DNA of 64,000 nt from Thalassotalea sediminis. GTDB lineage: Bacteria; Pseudomonadota; Gammaproteobacteria; Enterobacterales; Alteromonadaceae. Made by a program: the position numbers and the translations under genes. Below, piece after piece: positions 11,903-21,800 of the stretch. The notes under the pieces are model-generated. The model saw only the letters and a list, made by a program, of their open reading frames with translations, was not told where the DNA came from and ran no database searches. The DNA lies in contig NZ_AP027361.1 of NCBI RefSeq assembly GCF_030295915.1, positions 496,001 to 560,000 on the forward strand, read 5' to 3'. Numbering within the stretch: position 1 is the first letter of the stretch; each line of letters opens with the position of its first letter.

Positions 11903-12454
11903 TTATGCCACCTCAGGTTGGTTGTTAATGTTACCATCATTGGTCATTAGCTGAGTGAGCTTTTCTTTACCACGCTTACAGTGTGACTTTATAGTCCCCA
12001 GAGGTTTCTCTAGAATTTCAGCACATTCTTGTTGTGTATAACCGAAAGAAAATACTAAGGTTAAACACGTACGTTCTTCGGTAGAAAGTGCTGCCATTGC
12101 TCGTTCTAAATCCCACTGAATTGTTTGGTTTGCAGTATCTGCGCTTTCATCAACCTGTTCAATATATTCTTCGGTTACTTGCTTACGTCGTAAATGCTGA
12201 AGAAAACTATAATAGGCAATACGAAATAACCATGATTGAAACTTCCCCTTACCGCTAAACTGAGCGATGTTTCGAAAAGCTTGAACAAAACACTCTTGAG
12301 CGATGTCATCGGCCAATGCATGATCGGGTGCTGTTAATCTGCGGCAATATTGGCGCAAAGGTTGTTGATAGAAAGCGACGAGCTTACCAAATGCCAGGTT
12401 ATCACCGTGAATAATAACCTGGGCAATGAGTGAACTTTCATCCTGTAATGGCAT
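11903..12454 (-). CDS. ECF-family RNA polymerase sigma factor
   Basis: A 183-residue extracytoplasmic-function sigma factor. Region 2 covers about residues 22-90 (DDIAQECFVQAFRNI for core binding, FQSWLFRIAYYSFLQHLRR for -10 recognition). Region 4 covers about 115-170, with the helix-turn-helix YTQQECAEILEKPLGTIKSH. The ATG at 12454 is chosen because an extension upstream would overlap the preceding gene and lacks homology; AAGG lies ahead of this start. It is sandwiched between a DUF6249-like membrane protein and the putative anti-sigma gene. The regulon is unknown. Confidence 0.88.
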   Translation of the reverse strand: MPLQDESSLIAQVIIHGDNLAFGKLVAFYQQPLRQYCRRLTAPDHALADDIAQECFVQAFRNIAQFSGKGKFQSWLFRIAYYSFLQHLRRKQVTEEYIEQVDESADTANQTIQWDLERAMAALSTEERTCLTLVFSFGYTQQECAEILEKPLGTIKSHCKRGKEKLTQLMTNDGNINNQPEVA

Positions 12455-12464
12455 TTTATATGCC

Positions 12465-12824
12465 TTATTCAGTTTTCGGTTGTACTTTATGGATGATGAT
12501 ACAAGCGATACCAAGCATGAGGGGGAAAATTGATAACCAAGAAAACTCGACGCTTTGTACAGCAAATTTACCGTAAAAGAAGATGGCTATTGCAATACTG
12601 ATAGCAATAATTCCGCGTGATAAATCTCTATTTTTGTCATTTGAGTTTGGTTTTGAAATACTGGCAATGAGCTCAGCAGATAATTCCTGCCCACTGTCTA
12701 TCAGCTTTTGTACAGTGACCTGTTGAGCATTCTTAATTTCCGTATAGTAATTAACGATACGCCATAAAATAACGGCGATACAAATAAATAAAACCACAGG
12801 TATGAATACTTCTACATTAAACAT
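12465..12824 (-). CDS. DUF6249-like small inner-membrane protein
   Basis: A 119-residue protein with an N-terminal membrane helix (about residues 6-25), a cytosolic stretch with VQKLIDSGQELSAELI, and two more helices (about 68-85 and 94-112). This order, with the phrase on a sixth-to-eighth-turn helix ending in SAELI, resembles DUF6249 proteins that are often encoded beside ECF sigma factors. It is the first gene of a three-gene unit, 10 bp before the sigma gene, with AGGAAAC before the ATG. Its function is unknown; a role in sensing for the sigma system is a guess. Confidence 0.6.
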   Translation of the reverse strand: MFNVEVFIPVVLFICIAVILWRIVNYYTEIKNAQQVTVQKLIDSGQELSAELIASISKPNSNDKNRDLSRGIIAISIAIAIFFYGKFAVQSVEFSWLSIFPLMLGIACIIIHKVQPKTE

Positions 12825-12939
12825 AACGTTTCCTAAAATTTTTGGGTCTTATTGGATAAGATGCGCATAAACGTAATTTGGATGCAACGATAGGAACTTT
12901 TTTCTGTCACTCATTAATTATTGATAATAATGTTATTTG

Positions 12940-13884
12940 TTAAGGTGAAGATAAGCCCATTCGATGCTTATAAGCCAATAATTGGGCTTGCGCTTGCGCA
13001 AGTGATGTTGTTTTAAAGCAAACGTGCTCGCTAGGTCGTTTTTGACTCAACCGATAGACATCTGTTTGAATTACAGTACCAAGTACCGGGTAACCGCCAA
13101 TGGTTTGTCTTGCTTTCATGAGTACAATTGGCTGACCATCTGGTGGTAATTGAATCGTGCCTAAGCTAACCGGTTTTGAGAGACGTTGCTCATCAGTTTC
13201 TACTGTAATAGCTTTGCCTGTCAGGCGATAACCCATTTTATTACTGTTCGTGGCAATGCAATAACGCTGATCTAAAAACGTTGATTGGTGATGAGGTGTC
13301 CATGCATTAAAGAAGTTACTGGGTATAAACCTTAAGGTTAATGTCTGTTCGCCAGGTTGATGAAAAAATAACGAGCGCTCCTTGTTTAGCGGCTTACCTT
13401 TAGTATTTTTGATTGTAGATGATTCAGAGAAAGCAAAACGATCGCCAGCAACTATCGGTTGGATATGTCCATCAATATGACTTTCATGTGAGGTAAAGCT
13501 GGCACTTTCAAGCCATTTTTTACAGTTAATCCCCCCTTTGATGCTGATATAACTATATAGCATGTTTTTCGGTGTTTTTAACTGAAGGGTGTCGCCAGCA
13601 TTAAGCGAAAAGCGTTGACGAGAGGGAGCTAATTGGTGATTTATCAGTATTTCACAAGGTGCGCCTGTTATAGCTATATCACAGGGTTGGCTAACGTTGA
13701 GTGTTACGTTGCCCATAAATACTTCGAAAGCGGGTGTATTTGCTGCGTTACCGAGTAATTGATTGGCGAGTAAAAAGCTATACTCATCGGCGGCACCTGA
13801 GGCACTAAAGCCACAGTGTTGTGCTGCTGCACGACCTAGATCTTGAACGGAAATATTATTATTACATTTAGCGACAGTGATCAT
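12940..13884 (-). CDS. pxpC: 5-oxoprolinase subunit C
   Basis: PxpC is one of three subunits of the bacterial ATP-dependent 5-oxoprolinase, which hydrolyses pyroglutamate to glutamate. The 314 residues match the biotin-dependent carboxyltransferase-like (AHS2/KipA) family: LGRAAAQHCGFSASGAADEYSFLLANQLLGN near the start and GYPVLGTVIQTDVYRLSQ near residue 270. Its ATG overlaps the pxpB stop by the ATGA arrangement, pointing to translational coupling and equal production of the two partner subunits. It is the last gene of the ycbX-pxpA-pxpB-pxpC unit. Confidence 0.92.
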   Translation of the reverse strand: MITVAKCNNNISVQDLGRAAAQHCGFSASGAADEYSFLLANQLLGNAANTPAFEVFMGNVTLNVSQPCDIAITGAPCEILINHQLAPSRQRFSLNAGDTLQLKTPKNMLYSYISIKGGINCKKWLESASFTSHESHIDGHIQPIVAGDRFAFSESSTIKNTKGKPLNKERSLFFHQPGEQTLTLRFIPSNFFNAWTPHHQSTFLDQRYCIATNSNKMGYRLTGKAITVETDEQRLSKPVSLGTIQLPPDGQPIVLMKARQTIGGYPVLGTVIQTDVYRLSQKRPSEHVCFKTTSLAQAQAQLLAYKHRMGLSSP

Positions 13885-14594
13885 GGCGTTATAATCTCGT
13901 CGATATTTCCGCCCATACTGATAAAATTCTCTTTAGAAATTGGCGTAAAACTAACAACTTGCCCAAGTGTAATCGTTGGCGAAAATGTCTCATTTTGTGT
14001 GCTATACATTGGCATCGGTGTGAAGCCAATAATATGCCAACCACCAGGGCTAATATTTGGATAAACGGCCGTTTGTTGACCGGCAATAGCGACTGCGCCG
14101 CGCGGTACTTTGACGCGAGGACTAGCTTTTCGCGGGAGGTGCAACGTTTTGTCAAGAGAAGCGAGGTAACAAAATCCTGGCGAGAAGCCATGTGCATAGG
14201 CAATGTATTTATTTTCGCTATGATTCGCAATCACGTCTGTTGTTGATAATGACAATTGATGCGCAACGTTTTTCAGGTCAAAACCTTGGTAATAAACAGG
14301 GATCACTAGTTCAGGTACTTTGTCTAAATTATGTTGTAAATCAGTAGGGGTTGCTGTGTGTTCAATTATAACGGCAAGTAACTGTTGATAGGTGATCAAG
14401 TCAAATCGATAATAAACTATCAGGCTGTTGTAACTGGATACAAGTTCAATGACTTTGTGCTTTAACGTTGAGGTTAACTGTGTTTTTAATTGGTTGATCG
14501 TTTGTTGAATCGTTGGCGAGATCACTTCTTGCCACTCGATGAGCACAGCATCTTCGCTAATAGCAGAAATTTCAACTTGTTCGGTCGTATTCAT
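13881..14594 (-). CDS. pxpB: 5-oxoprolinase subunit B
   Basis: PxpB (KipI/AHS1 family, 237 residues) pairs with PxpC to form the ATP-using part of 5-oxoprolinase. The conserved segment AYAHGFSPGFCYLASLD followed by PRKASPRVKVPRGAVAIAG and SPGGWHIIGFTP identifies the family. The start is ATG 14594, one codon inside an in-frame TTG, and it overlaps the end of pxpA by 23 bases; its own stop overlaps the pxpC start. Such tight packing supports a single complex. Some relatives were first described as a kinase inhibitor (KipI), but the three-gene context favours oxoprolinase. Confidence 0.92.
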   Translation of the reverse strand: MNTTEQVEISAISEDAVLIEWQEVISPTIQQTINQLKTQLTSTLKHKVIELVSSYNSLIVYYRFDLITYQQLLAVIIEHTATPTDLQHNLDKVPELVIPVYYQGFDLKNVAHQLSLSTTDVIANHSENKYIAYAHGFSPGFCYLASLDKTLHLPRKASPRVKVPRGAVAIAGQQTAVYPNISPGGWHIIGFTPMPMYSTQNETFSPTITLGQVVSFTPISKENFISMGGNIDEIITP

Positions 14595-15312
14595 CAATTT
14601 GCTGCCTAATTTGTTTGACTATCGCAAGCGCATGCTCGTTGTCACCATGAACACATAAACTTTTCACACTAAGTGGCAGAGTTTTTCCCGACGTTGATGT
14701 CATGTGACCTGTGTTGAGAAGATTCGCGATGTTCTGTTTAACTTGTGTACTATCGTTTACCATAGCATATGAATGAGAACGTGGCACCAATAGACCGTTA
14801 TCTTGGTAGTTCCTATCGGCAAAGGCTTCGGAAATGATTGAAATATTGTAGTGCTTGGCAATGTGGATAAAAGGAGCCATATTAGGTAAAGCTTGTATCA
14901 TCAGTGAAACATCAGTAAACATTTGTGCGATAACGTGACAAAGCGTGGTAAAAATGTCGTGATCTTTCATCATATCGTTATATAAAGCGCCATGTGGCTT
15001 TACATAACGCAGTTGAGTACCATTTAACTCACATAATTGAGAAAATGCCGCCAATTGATAATGTAAAACAGATTCAAGTGCCGGTTGTGAAAGTGGCATC
15101 GTCACGCGACCAAAATTAGCTTTGTCAGGATAGCTAGGGTGAGCGCCGATAGCGACATTATGTTTGATAGCGAGTTGTATTGTGTGGCTTATCGTTTGAG
15201 GGTCTGATGCATGCAAGCCACAAGCAATATTGGCCTGATCAATAAACGGCATAAGTAAGGCATCGTTGTCATGCACTTTTTCGCCAAGATCACAATTGAG
15301 TAGTATTGGCAT
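14572..15312 (-). CDS. pxpA: 5-oxoprolinase subunit A (LamB/YcsF family)
   Basis: PxpA opens the 5-oxoproline ring after activation by PxpBC. The 246-residue protein starts MPILLNCDLGE and contains ANIACGLHASDP, IGAHPSYPD and YVKPHGALYNDM, all hallmarks of the LamB/YcsF fold. ATG 15312 is used because the conserved N-terminus begins there and AGGG lies just ahead; an upstream in-frame extension would run into ycbX. The gene follows ycbX by 2 bp and overlaps pxpB. The cluster would recycle spontaneously formed or imported pyroglutamate to glutamate. Confidence 0.94.
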   Translation of the reverse strand: MPILLNCDLGEKVHDNDALLMPFIDQANIACGLHASDPQTISHTIQLAIKHNVAIGAHPSYPDKANFGRVTMPLSQPALESVLHYQLAAFSQLCELNGTQLRYVKPHGALYNDMMKDHDIFTTLCHVIAQMFTDVSLMIQALPNMAPFIHIAKHYNISIISEAFADRNYQDNGLLVPRSHSYAMVNDSTQVKQNIANLLNTGHMTSTSGKTLPLSVKSLCVHGDNEHALAIVKQIRQQIDEYDRTS

Positions 15313-15314
15313 TT

Positions 15315-16463
15315 TTACCCTGATGTTAGTAGTAAATCTGATTGTGGAATTGAGCTGCAAGCAAGTATATATCCTTGCTGTTTTTCCTCATCGGTTAATC
15401 CATCATCTGCAAGTTGTTTCACGTCCCCACTTGCTAATTTTATTTTACAGCGACCACACATACCACCTCGACAAGAATAAGGTAAAATTAGTCCGGCTTC
15501 TTCACCTTGATCTAATATTGGCTCTTGTGTATTACCTTTATGGGAAGTTCCCCAAGAATCGAATACTAAATTAACATTTTTGGGCACTTTCTTTGGTTGT
15601 ATTGTTTCTTTAGATGGCTCTTTGCTCACTTTAGATGGCTTGCTATAAAGCGGCGCTGCTTGTTGCGCTAATATCGTTACTTGGTCACCTTGGCGTATTG
15701 TACCTTTGTTCAATGCCACCATATTTTGACCAAAAATAACGTCACCATTTGCAAGTTGTCTGTATTGTTTTAGAGTCGCTAGAGGCTCCTGTTTCGCGTG
15801 CTTTTCACCTGTAACAGGATCTACCGTTGTAAAGATACAACGACTACAGGGTTTTGTGATTTCAAATTCGACTTCACCGATACGAATATGTTGCCAAGTG
15901 TCTTCTGCAAAAGCTTCACTGTTAGCCACAACAATATTAGGGCGAAACTGTTTCATGCTGACTTGATGGTTTTTTAACCGCTTATTAAGATCATCTAAAG
16001 TTGCTTGTGTTGTAATGAGTAATGGATAACCGTCAGCAAAAGCGACTTGGTTATTGCGATTTTTAACATAGCGCGTAGACCGTTCAGCAAAAAAGTGTAA
16101 CTGGCAAGGTATGCCTAAGTATTCACTAAACCACTTATCGTAGTGCTGATGGCAATACAGTGCTTCTATATTATCATTCCACACAGTTATATCATGGTAT
16201 TGTTCGCTAAACTGGCGGCTTTTTATTTCAAGAACCGGCATATCAGGAGCAGTGAGTACAAGGCCCTCTGGTGTAATATTTACCGTAATCAAGCAAAGTT
16301 TTGGTTGGGTTCGCGCGGTGATAAATTGACCATTGAGCTCAGTCACAACAAAACGTCGATCAAAACTTAAACCATATTCATCTGCCCAAGCATGTGATAA
16401 ATCGATTCCCGCGGCAGATTTAATTGGATAAATGTGTAGTGATTGAACTTCTAGGATAGACAC
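15315..16463 (-). CDS. ycbX: MOSC and 2Fe-2S ferredoxin protein (YcbX family)
   Basis: A 382-residue molybdenum-cofactor protein of the YcbX type. An N-terminal MOSC beta-barrel spans about residues 4-125, the MOSC catalytic domain about 130-265 with the cofactor-region Cys in KPCSRCIFTTVDPVTG, and a plant-type ferredoxin domain about 295-380 with cluster cysteines in YSCRGGMCGRCKIKL and ACSS. In E. coli, YcbX detoxifies N-hydroxylated bases, taking electrons from CysJ. The start is GTG at 16463 with GGAAG ahead. It is immediately upstream of pxpA (2 bp), so it is probably cotranscribed although no functional link is known. Confidence 0.9.
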   Translation of the reverse strand: MSILEVQSLHIYPIKSAAGIDLSHAWADEYGLSFDRRFVVTELNGQFITARTQPKLCLITVNITPEGLVLTAPDMPVLEIKSRQFSEQYHDITVWNDNIEALYCHQHYDKWFSEYLGIPCQLHFFAERSTRYVKNRNNQVAFADGYPLLITTQATLDDLNKRLKNHQVSMKQFRPNIVVANSEAFAEDTWQHIRIGEVEFEITKPCSRCIFTTVDPVTGEKHAKQEPLATLKQYRQLANGDVIFGQNMVALNKGTIRQGDQVTILAQQAAPLYSKPSKVSKEPSKETIQPKKVPKNVNLVFDSWGTSHKGNTQEPILDQGEEAGLILPYSCRGGMCGRCKIKLASGDVKQLADDGLTDEEKQQGYILACSSIPQSDLLLTSG

Positions 16464-16653
16464 TATGCTTCCCTCTAAAGTGATTTAACCTAATTCTGGC
16501 AAACCCTAGATCTAAGTGCAATTGCATTTTTAGGATATTTTACCTTACCCGCTCTAATTGCTTAAAACGGCGAGAATTTGAGGTGAGTTAAAGTACAATT
16601 TCAGGTATATTGCTGACAATTTAGTGACTTTCACTTTGATTGATAGGAAAAGT

Positions 16654-18021
16654 ATGCATCTTCATATTCTCGGTATTTGTGGCACCTTTATGGGTGGTAT
16701 CGCCGCCATTGCTAAACAATTAGGCCATCGTGTTACAGGGTGCGATGCTAATGTTTATCCGCCAATGAGCACACAACTTTCCGAGTTAGGTATTGAACTG
16801 AAGCAAGGGTATCTCATTGAGCATTTAGCGGATGAACCTGATTTAGTTATTGTTGGCAATGCTATGACACGTGGCAACGAAATGGTCGAATATGTCCTTG
16901 ATCGTAATATTCCATATACATCTGGTCCGCAGTGGCTTCTTGAACATGTGTTAAAAGATCGATGGGTACTAGCCGTAGCAGGCACGCATGGAAAAACAAC
17001 AACTAGCTCTATGTTGGCGTGGATTTTGGAATATGCCAAACTCACACCCGGTTTTTTAATTGGTGGTGTACCGCAAAATTTTGACTGCTCGGCACGATTA
17101 GGAAACTCTCCTTTTTTTGTTATTGAAGCCGATGAGTATGACACCGCATTTTTTGATAAGCGTTCTAAGTTTGTCCACTATAGACCCAGAACGTTAGTGA
17201 TGAACAATATGGAATTTGATCATGCCGATATTTTCAATGACCTCGGTGATATTCAAAAGCAGTTTCATCATTTAATTCGTATGGTACCAAGTAATGGTCT
17301 AGTGCTTGCGCCTGCAAAAGATCATGCGATTAGTGAAACATTAGCCATGGGGTGCTGGACACCAACGGAAGTAACGGTTGATGATGCAAATAAACAAGAT
17401 GGTTGGCACGCTGAGAAGCTTAATGATGAAGGTAGTGAGTTTGTCGTTAGCTTTAAAGGGCAAGTGCAAGGGACGGTTAATTGGTCACTAATAGGGGATT
17501 TTAATATCGAAAATGGCTTAATGGCGATAGCAAGCGCTCGGCATGCAGGGGTACCAAGTAAAGTTGCTATTGAAGCCTTATCCGAATTTGTGAATACGAA
17601 AAGACGATTAGAGTTACGTGGAGAAGTACAAAAAGTTCGCGTTTTTGATGACTTTGCGCACCATCCAACAGCGATAAAAAAAACACTTAGTGCAATACGT
17701 GCAAGCGTTGGGCAAGGGCGAATACTAGCGGTATTAGAGCCAAGATCAAATACAATGAAATCAGGTGTTCATAAAGATACATTGGCAAGTTCGCTTGCTA
17801 ATGCCGATTTATCGTTTGTTTATCATGATGATAAAGTGACATGGTCAGTAGACAAGCTAATACAGGACTGCCAACAGCCGTGTGTTGTAGATAATGATAT
17901 ACAACGCTTTACTGAGACCATACTTAATAAAGTGCAACCTGGTGATACAATTGTGGTAATGAGTAATGGCGGTTTTGCTGATATTCACGATAGATTACTA
18001 ACAGGTTTAGCGGAAATATAA
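16654..18021 (+). CDS. mpl: UDP-N-acetylmuramate:L-Ala-gamma-D-Glu-meso-diaminopimelate ligase
   Basis: Mpl reattaches the murein tripeptide released during wall turnover to UDP-MurNAc, in peptidoglycan recycling. The 455 residues form a Mur ligase: [22 protein letters not shown] at the start, the ATP-binding loop [17 protein letters not shown] near residue 110, and [19 protein letters not shown] and [10 protein letters not shown] further on. ATG 16654 is chosen because the family's conserved start MHLHILG lies there, with AGGAAAAGT ahead; an in-frame GTG 30 bases upstream is unlikely. ubiX follows 10 bp later, a pairing common in this order. Confidence 0.96.
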   Translation: MHLHILGICGTFMGGIAAIAKQLGHRVTGCDANVYPPMSTQLSELGIELKQGYLIEHLADEPDLVIVGNAMTRGNEMVEYVLDRNIPYTSGPQWLLEHVLKDRWVLAVAGTHGKTTTSSMLAWILEYAKLTPGFLIGGVPQNFDCSARLGNSPFFVIEADEYDTAFFDKRSKFVHYRPRTLVMNNMEFDHADIFNDLGDIQKQFHHLIRMVPSNGLVLAPAKDHAISETLAMGCWTPTEVTVDDANKQDGWHAEKLNDEGSEFVVSFKGQVQGTVNWSLIGDFNIENGLMAIASARHAGVPSKVAIEALSEFVNTKRRLELRGEVQKVRVFDDFAHHPTAIKKTLSAIRASVGQGRILAVLEPRSNTMKSGVHKDTLASSLANADLSFVYHDDKVTWSVDKLIQDCQQPCVVDNDIQRFTETILNKVQPGDTIVVMSNGGFADIHDRLLTGLAEI

Positions 18022-18031
18022 TGAGATAATA

Positions 18032-18649
18032 ATGAGCGACTTTAACGGAAAGATAACATTAGCGATCACCGGCGCATCAGGTTCACCGTATGCGTTAAGG
18101 CTGATGGAATGTTTAGTGGCAGCCAACTATCAAATTTACCTACTTATATCCAGTGCTGCACGCGTTGTTTTGGATACTGAAGCTAATATTAAAATTCCTG
18201 CTTCTCCTGAAGCTTCAAGTAAATTTTTTACTGAACACTTTCAAGCGAAACCAGAGCAAATTGTCGTATTTGGTAAAGAACAATGGTTCTCTCCGGTAGC
18301 GTCGGGCTCTGCTGCACCTAAAACAATGGTAGTTTGTCCGTGCTCTACAGGTACGTTGGCTGCGATCAGTCAAGGTATGAGCGACAATTTGATTGAACGT
18401 GCAGCAGATGTTGTTATTAAGGAACGTGGCCAGTTAATTATGGTACCTAGAGAAACACCTTTTTCTACGATACACCTACAAAATATGCTAACGCTTTCTC
18501 AAATGGGGGTAACTATCATGCCTGCAGCCCCTGGCTTTTACCATAATCCTGAATCAATAAATGATTTGGTAGATTTTATGGTCGGTAGGTTACTTGACCA
18601 TTTAAGCATTCCACAAGATATTATGCCGCGCTGGGGTTATCAAAAATAA
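18032..18649 (+). CDS. ubiX: Flavin prenyltransferase
   Basis: UbiX makes the prenylated FMN cofactor used by the UbiD decarboxylase in ubiquinone synthesis, from FMN and dimethylallyl phosphate. The 205 residues include [17 protein letters not shown] at the FMN site, the [26 protein letters not shown] segment, [21 protein letters not shown] for the prenyl phosphate, and [11 protein letters not shown]. It follows mpl by 10 bp and is probably cotranscribed. No ubiD is nearby. The call is firm. Confidence 0.95.
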   Translation: MSDFNGKITLAITGASGSPYALRLMECLVAANYQIYLLISSAARVVLDTEANIKIPASPEASSKFFTEHFQAKPEQIVVFGKEQWFSPVASGSAAPKTMVVCPCSTGTLAAISQGMSDNLIERAADVVIKERGQLIMVPRETPFSTIHLQNMLTLSQMGVTIMPAAPGFYHNPESINDLVDFMVGRLLDHLSIPQDIMPRWGYQK

Positions 18650-18828
18650 TCTCTTAAGCTCGGCGTTTACCGTAAATATATTCTCGTTTATCTCATCAAG
18701 ATTGAACCTTTGTATACAATTATGCTTTAGTATCTGCATAAATGGCAGATTACTAAGGCATGCTGTTACTTGAAGTTACAAGGATGTCTAGTAATAAAAT
18801 GATAACGATAAACAAATAGGATATACAA

Positions 18829-21800
18829 ATGCCTCAAAAGTCACTTCAGGTATTGTCTACTGTTACACTGGCTCTTGTATTGTCAATGACAAGTGGACAC
18901 AGTGCTGCTGAAGACAAATCAAAAGAAAGTAATGATGAAAAATGGTCGGTAAATGCGCCTCAAGGGCAATTTGTCACCGCTAATATTGATGTTACTCAGG
19001 GGACATGGATGAATGTCGATGTCAGTCCCGATGGAAAAACCATCGTATTCGATCTCCTCGGTGACATATATACCATGCCAATTACAGGTGGAAAAGCAAC
19101 GGCATTAATGACTGATATAGCATGGCAAATGCAACCAACGTTTAGCCCTGATGGAAAACATATTGCCTTTACATCGGATCAAGGTGGTGGTGATAATTTA
19201 TGGGTGATGAATGTCGATGGCTCTGCCGCAAAACCTGTTACCAAAGAAACATTTCGTTTACTAAATAGTCCTGCATGGTCACCTGATGGTGAATATCTAG
19301 TAGGTCGTAAACATTATACCGGTAGACGTTCTCTAGGCGCAGGCGAAGTATGGCTGTACCATAAGTCAGGTGGTAGCGGTGTTATGTTAACTAAGCGCCC
19401 TAATGAGCAAAAAGACTTGGGTGAACCTGCTTTTTCTCCAGACGGCCGTTATGTGTATTTTTCACAAGATGCAACACCAGGTAAGTATTTTGAATACAGT
19501 AAAGATTCAGAGTCTGGTATTTATCATATAAAACGTTTCGAATTAGAAACGGGTAAGATTAAAACGATTATTTCAGGTAAGGGTGGAGCAATTAGGCCTG
19601 TACCTTCGCCAGATGGTAAAAAACTTGCTTTTATAAGTCGCGATGATTTTCAGTCAAACTTGTATCTTTATGACTTAAAAACAGGTGAAGAAACGTTAGT
19701 GTATGAAAACCTTGATCGTGATATGCAAGAAACCTGGGCGATACATGGTGTTTACCCTGATATGGCATGGTTACCCGATAACAGAACGCTTGTCTTTTGG
19801 GCGGGTGGTCAAATTAATCGTTTAGATACTAAATCTGGGAACGCGACAGTCATACCGTTCCATGTGCAAACGCAAAAGAAAATACAAGCAGCATTGCGCT
19901 TTGAGCAAGACTTAGATCAAAATGAATTTGATGTAAAAATGCTGCGTGATATTGAAATATCGCCAAATGGCGAAAAGGTTGTATTTGAATCAATGGGGCA
20001 TATTTATGTGCAGGCATTGTCAAAAGGTAAAACGAAAGGACCCGCCAAGCGTTTAACGAGGCAAAATAACCACAGAGAACTAAACCCAAGCTTTTCTCGT
20101 GATGGTAAAAAAATCGTGTATACCACATGGGACGACAACAAATTCGGCAGCGTAAAGATAGTTTCATCTCGTGGTGGCAAAGGTAAAACGATTTCAACTG
20201 AGCCGGGCAAGTATATCGAACCTACATTTTCTCCTGATGGTAAAACCGTTGTTTATCGAAAAGTGCAAGCTGGTGCAATTCTGAACCCTAAGTGGGGGTT
20301 AAATGCCGGTGTGTATCAAGTACCGGCTAAAGGTGGTGAGGCAACGTTAATTACAGAGTCAGGCTATGCACCTCATTTTGGCGCGCGTAATGATCGTATT
20401 TATCTAACGCAAGGCGGCAAGAAAACACAGTTATTTAAAATTGATTTAGATGGTCAACATAAGCAGGCGCTCTATCAAGGAAAGTTTGCCACTGAATATC
20501 GCGTATCACCGGACGGAAAACATGTTGCGTTTGCAGAACGGTTTAAAGTATTTGTTACGCCATTTGTTGAACGTGGCAGTGTTATAGATACCGGGCCAAG
20601 TGCTAAAAACTTTCCTGTTAAGCAGCTTTCTACTAGAGCAGGTGAAGGTATCAGTTGGCATGGTGATGCTAAAAGCTTGTATTGGAATTTAGGTGCAGAC
20701 CTGTATCAAGCATCCGTTGATAAGCTTTTTGATTTCTCAGCCGACGACGAAAAAACCGAAAAAATAGAGCCTTTGGTTACCTCATTAAGTTTTAAACACA
20801 AAATAGATAAACCAGAGGGTATGACGGCTTTTGTGGGTGGTAAAGTTGTTACCATGGATAAGCAAGGCGTTATTGATGACGGTGTTGTTTTAGTAAAAGC
20901 TAATAAAATTATCGCTGTAGGTAGTAAAGGAGATGTATCCATTCCAAAAGGAGCACAGGTAATTGATGTTACTGGAAAGTCGATTGTACCTGGACTTATC
21001 GATGCCCATGCGCATGGACCACAGGCTAGCTATCAAATTATTCCCGAACAAAATTGGAAGAATTTAGCGGGTCTGTCATTGGGAGTTACAACTATTCATG
21101 ACCCATCAAATGATACATCAAGCTTTTTTGCGGCGAGTGAAATGCAAAAAGCAGGTAAGATTGTAGCCCCTCGATTGTTTTCAACAGGGCGTATTTTATA
21201 TGGTGCTGCATCTGCTGGTGCTACTGCGCATGTAGATAGCTTGGATGATGCTAAATTTCATATAGAACGTTTAAAAAAGGCCGGCGCATTTTCGGTTAAA
21301 AGCTATAATCAGCCACGTCGTGATCAGCGCCAACAGTTTATTCAAGCGGGTCGAGAAATGAGTGTAATGGTGGTTCCTGAGGGGGGCTCATTATTACAGC
21401 ATAACCTTACAATGCTTGTTGATGGTCATACAACGTTAGAACATTCAATTCCTACTGCTGCTATTTACGATGATATTAAACAGCTTTGGTCATATTCTTC
21501 AATGGCTTATACACCTACAATGGGTGTTTCTTATGGTGGAATTTCTGGTGAACATTACTGGTATGATACAACCGACGTGTGGAAACATCACCGCTTGAGC
21601 AAGTATGTACCAAGTGAAGTACTTGATCCTCGTTCGATGCGTCGTACTAAAGCACCGTTGCATCATTATAACCATTTTAATGTCGCGAAAGTTGCAAAAG
21701 AAGTACAAGATCTTGGCGTATTGGTAAATGCCGGCGGTCATGGTCAACGTGAGGGCTTGGCAATGCATTGGGAAATTTGGATGATGGCGCAAGGCGGTAT

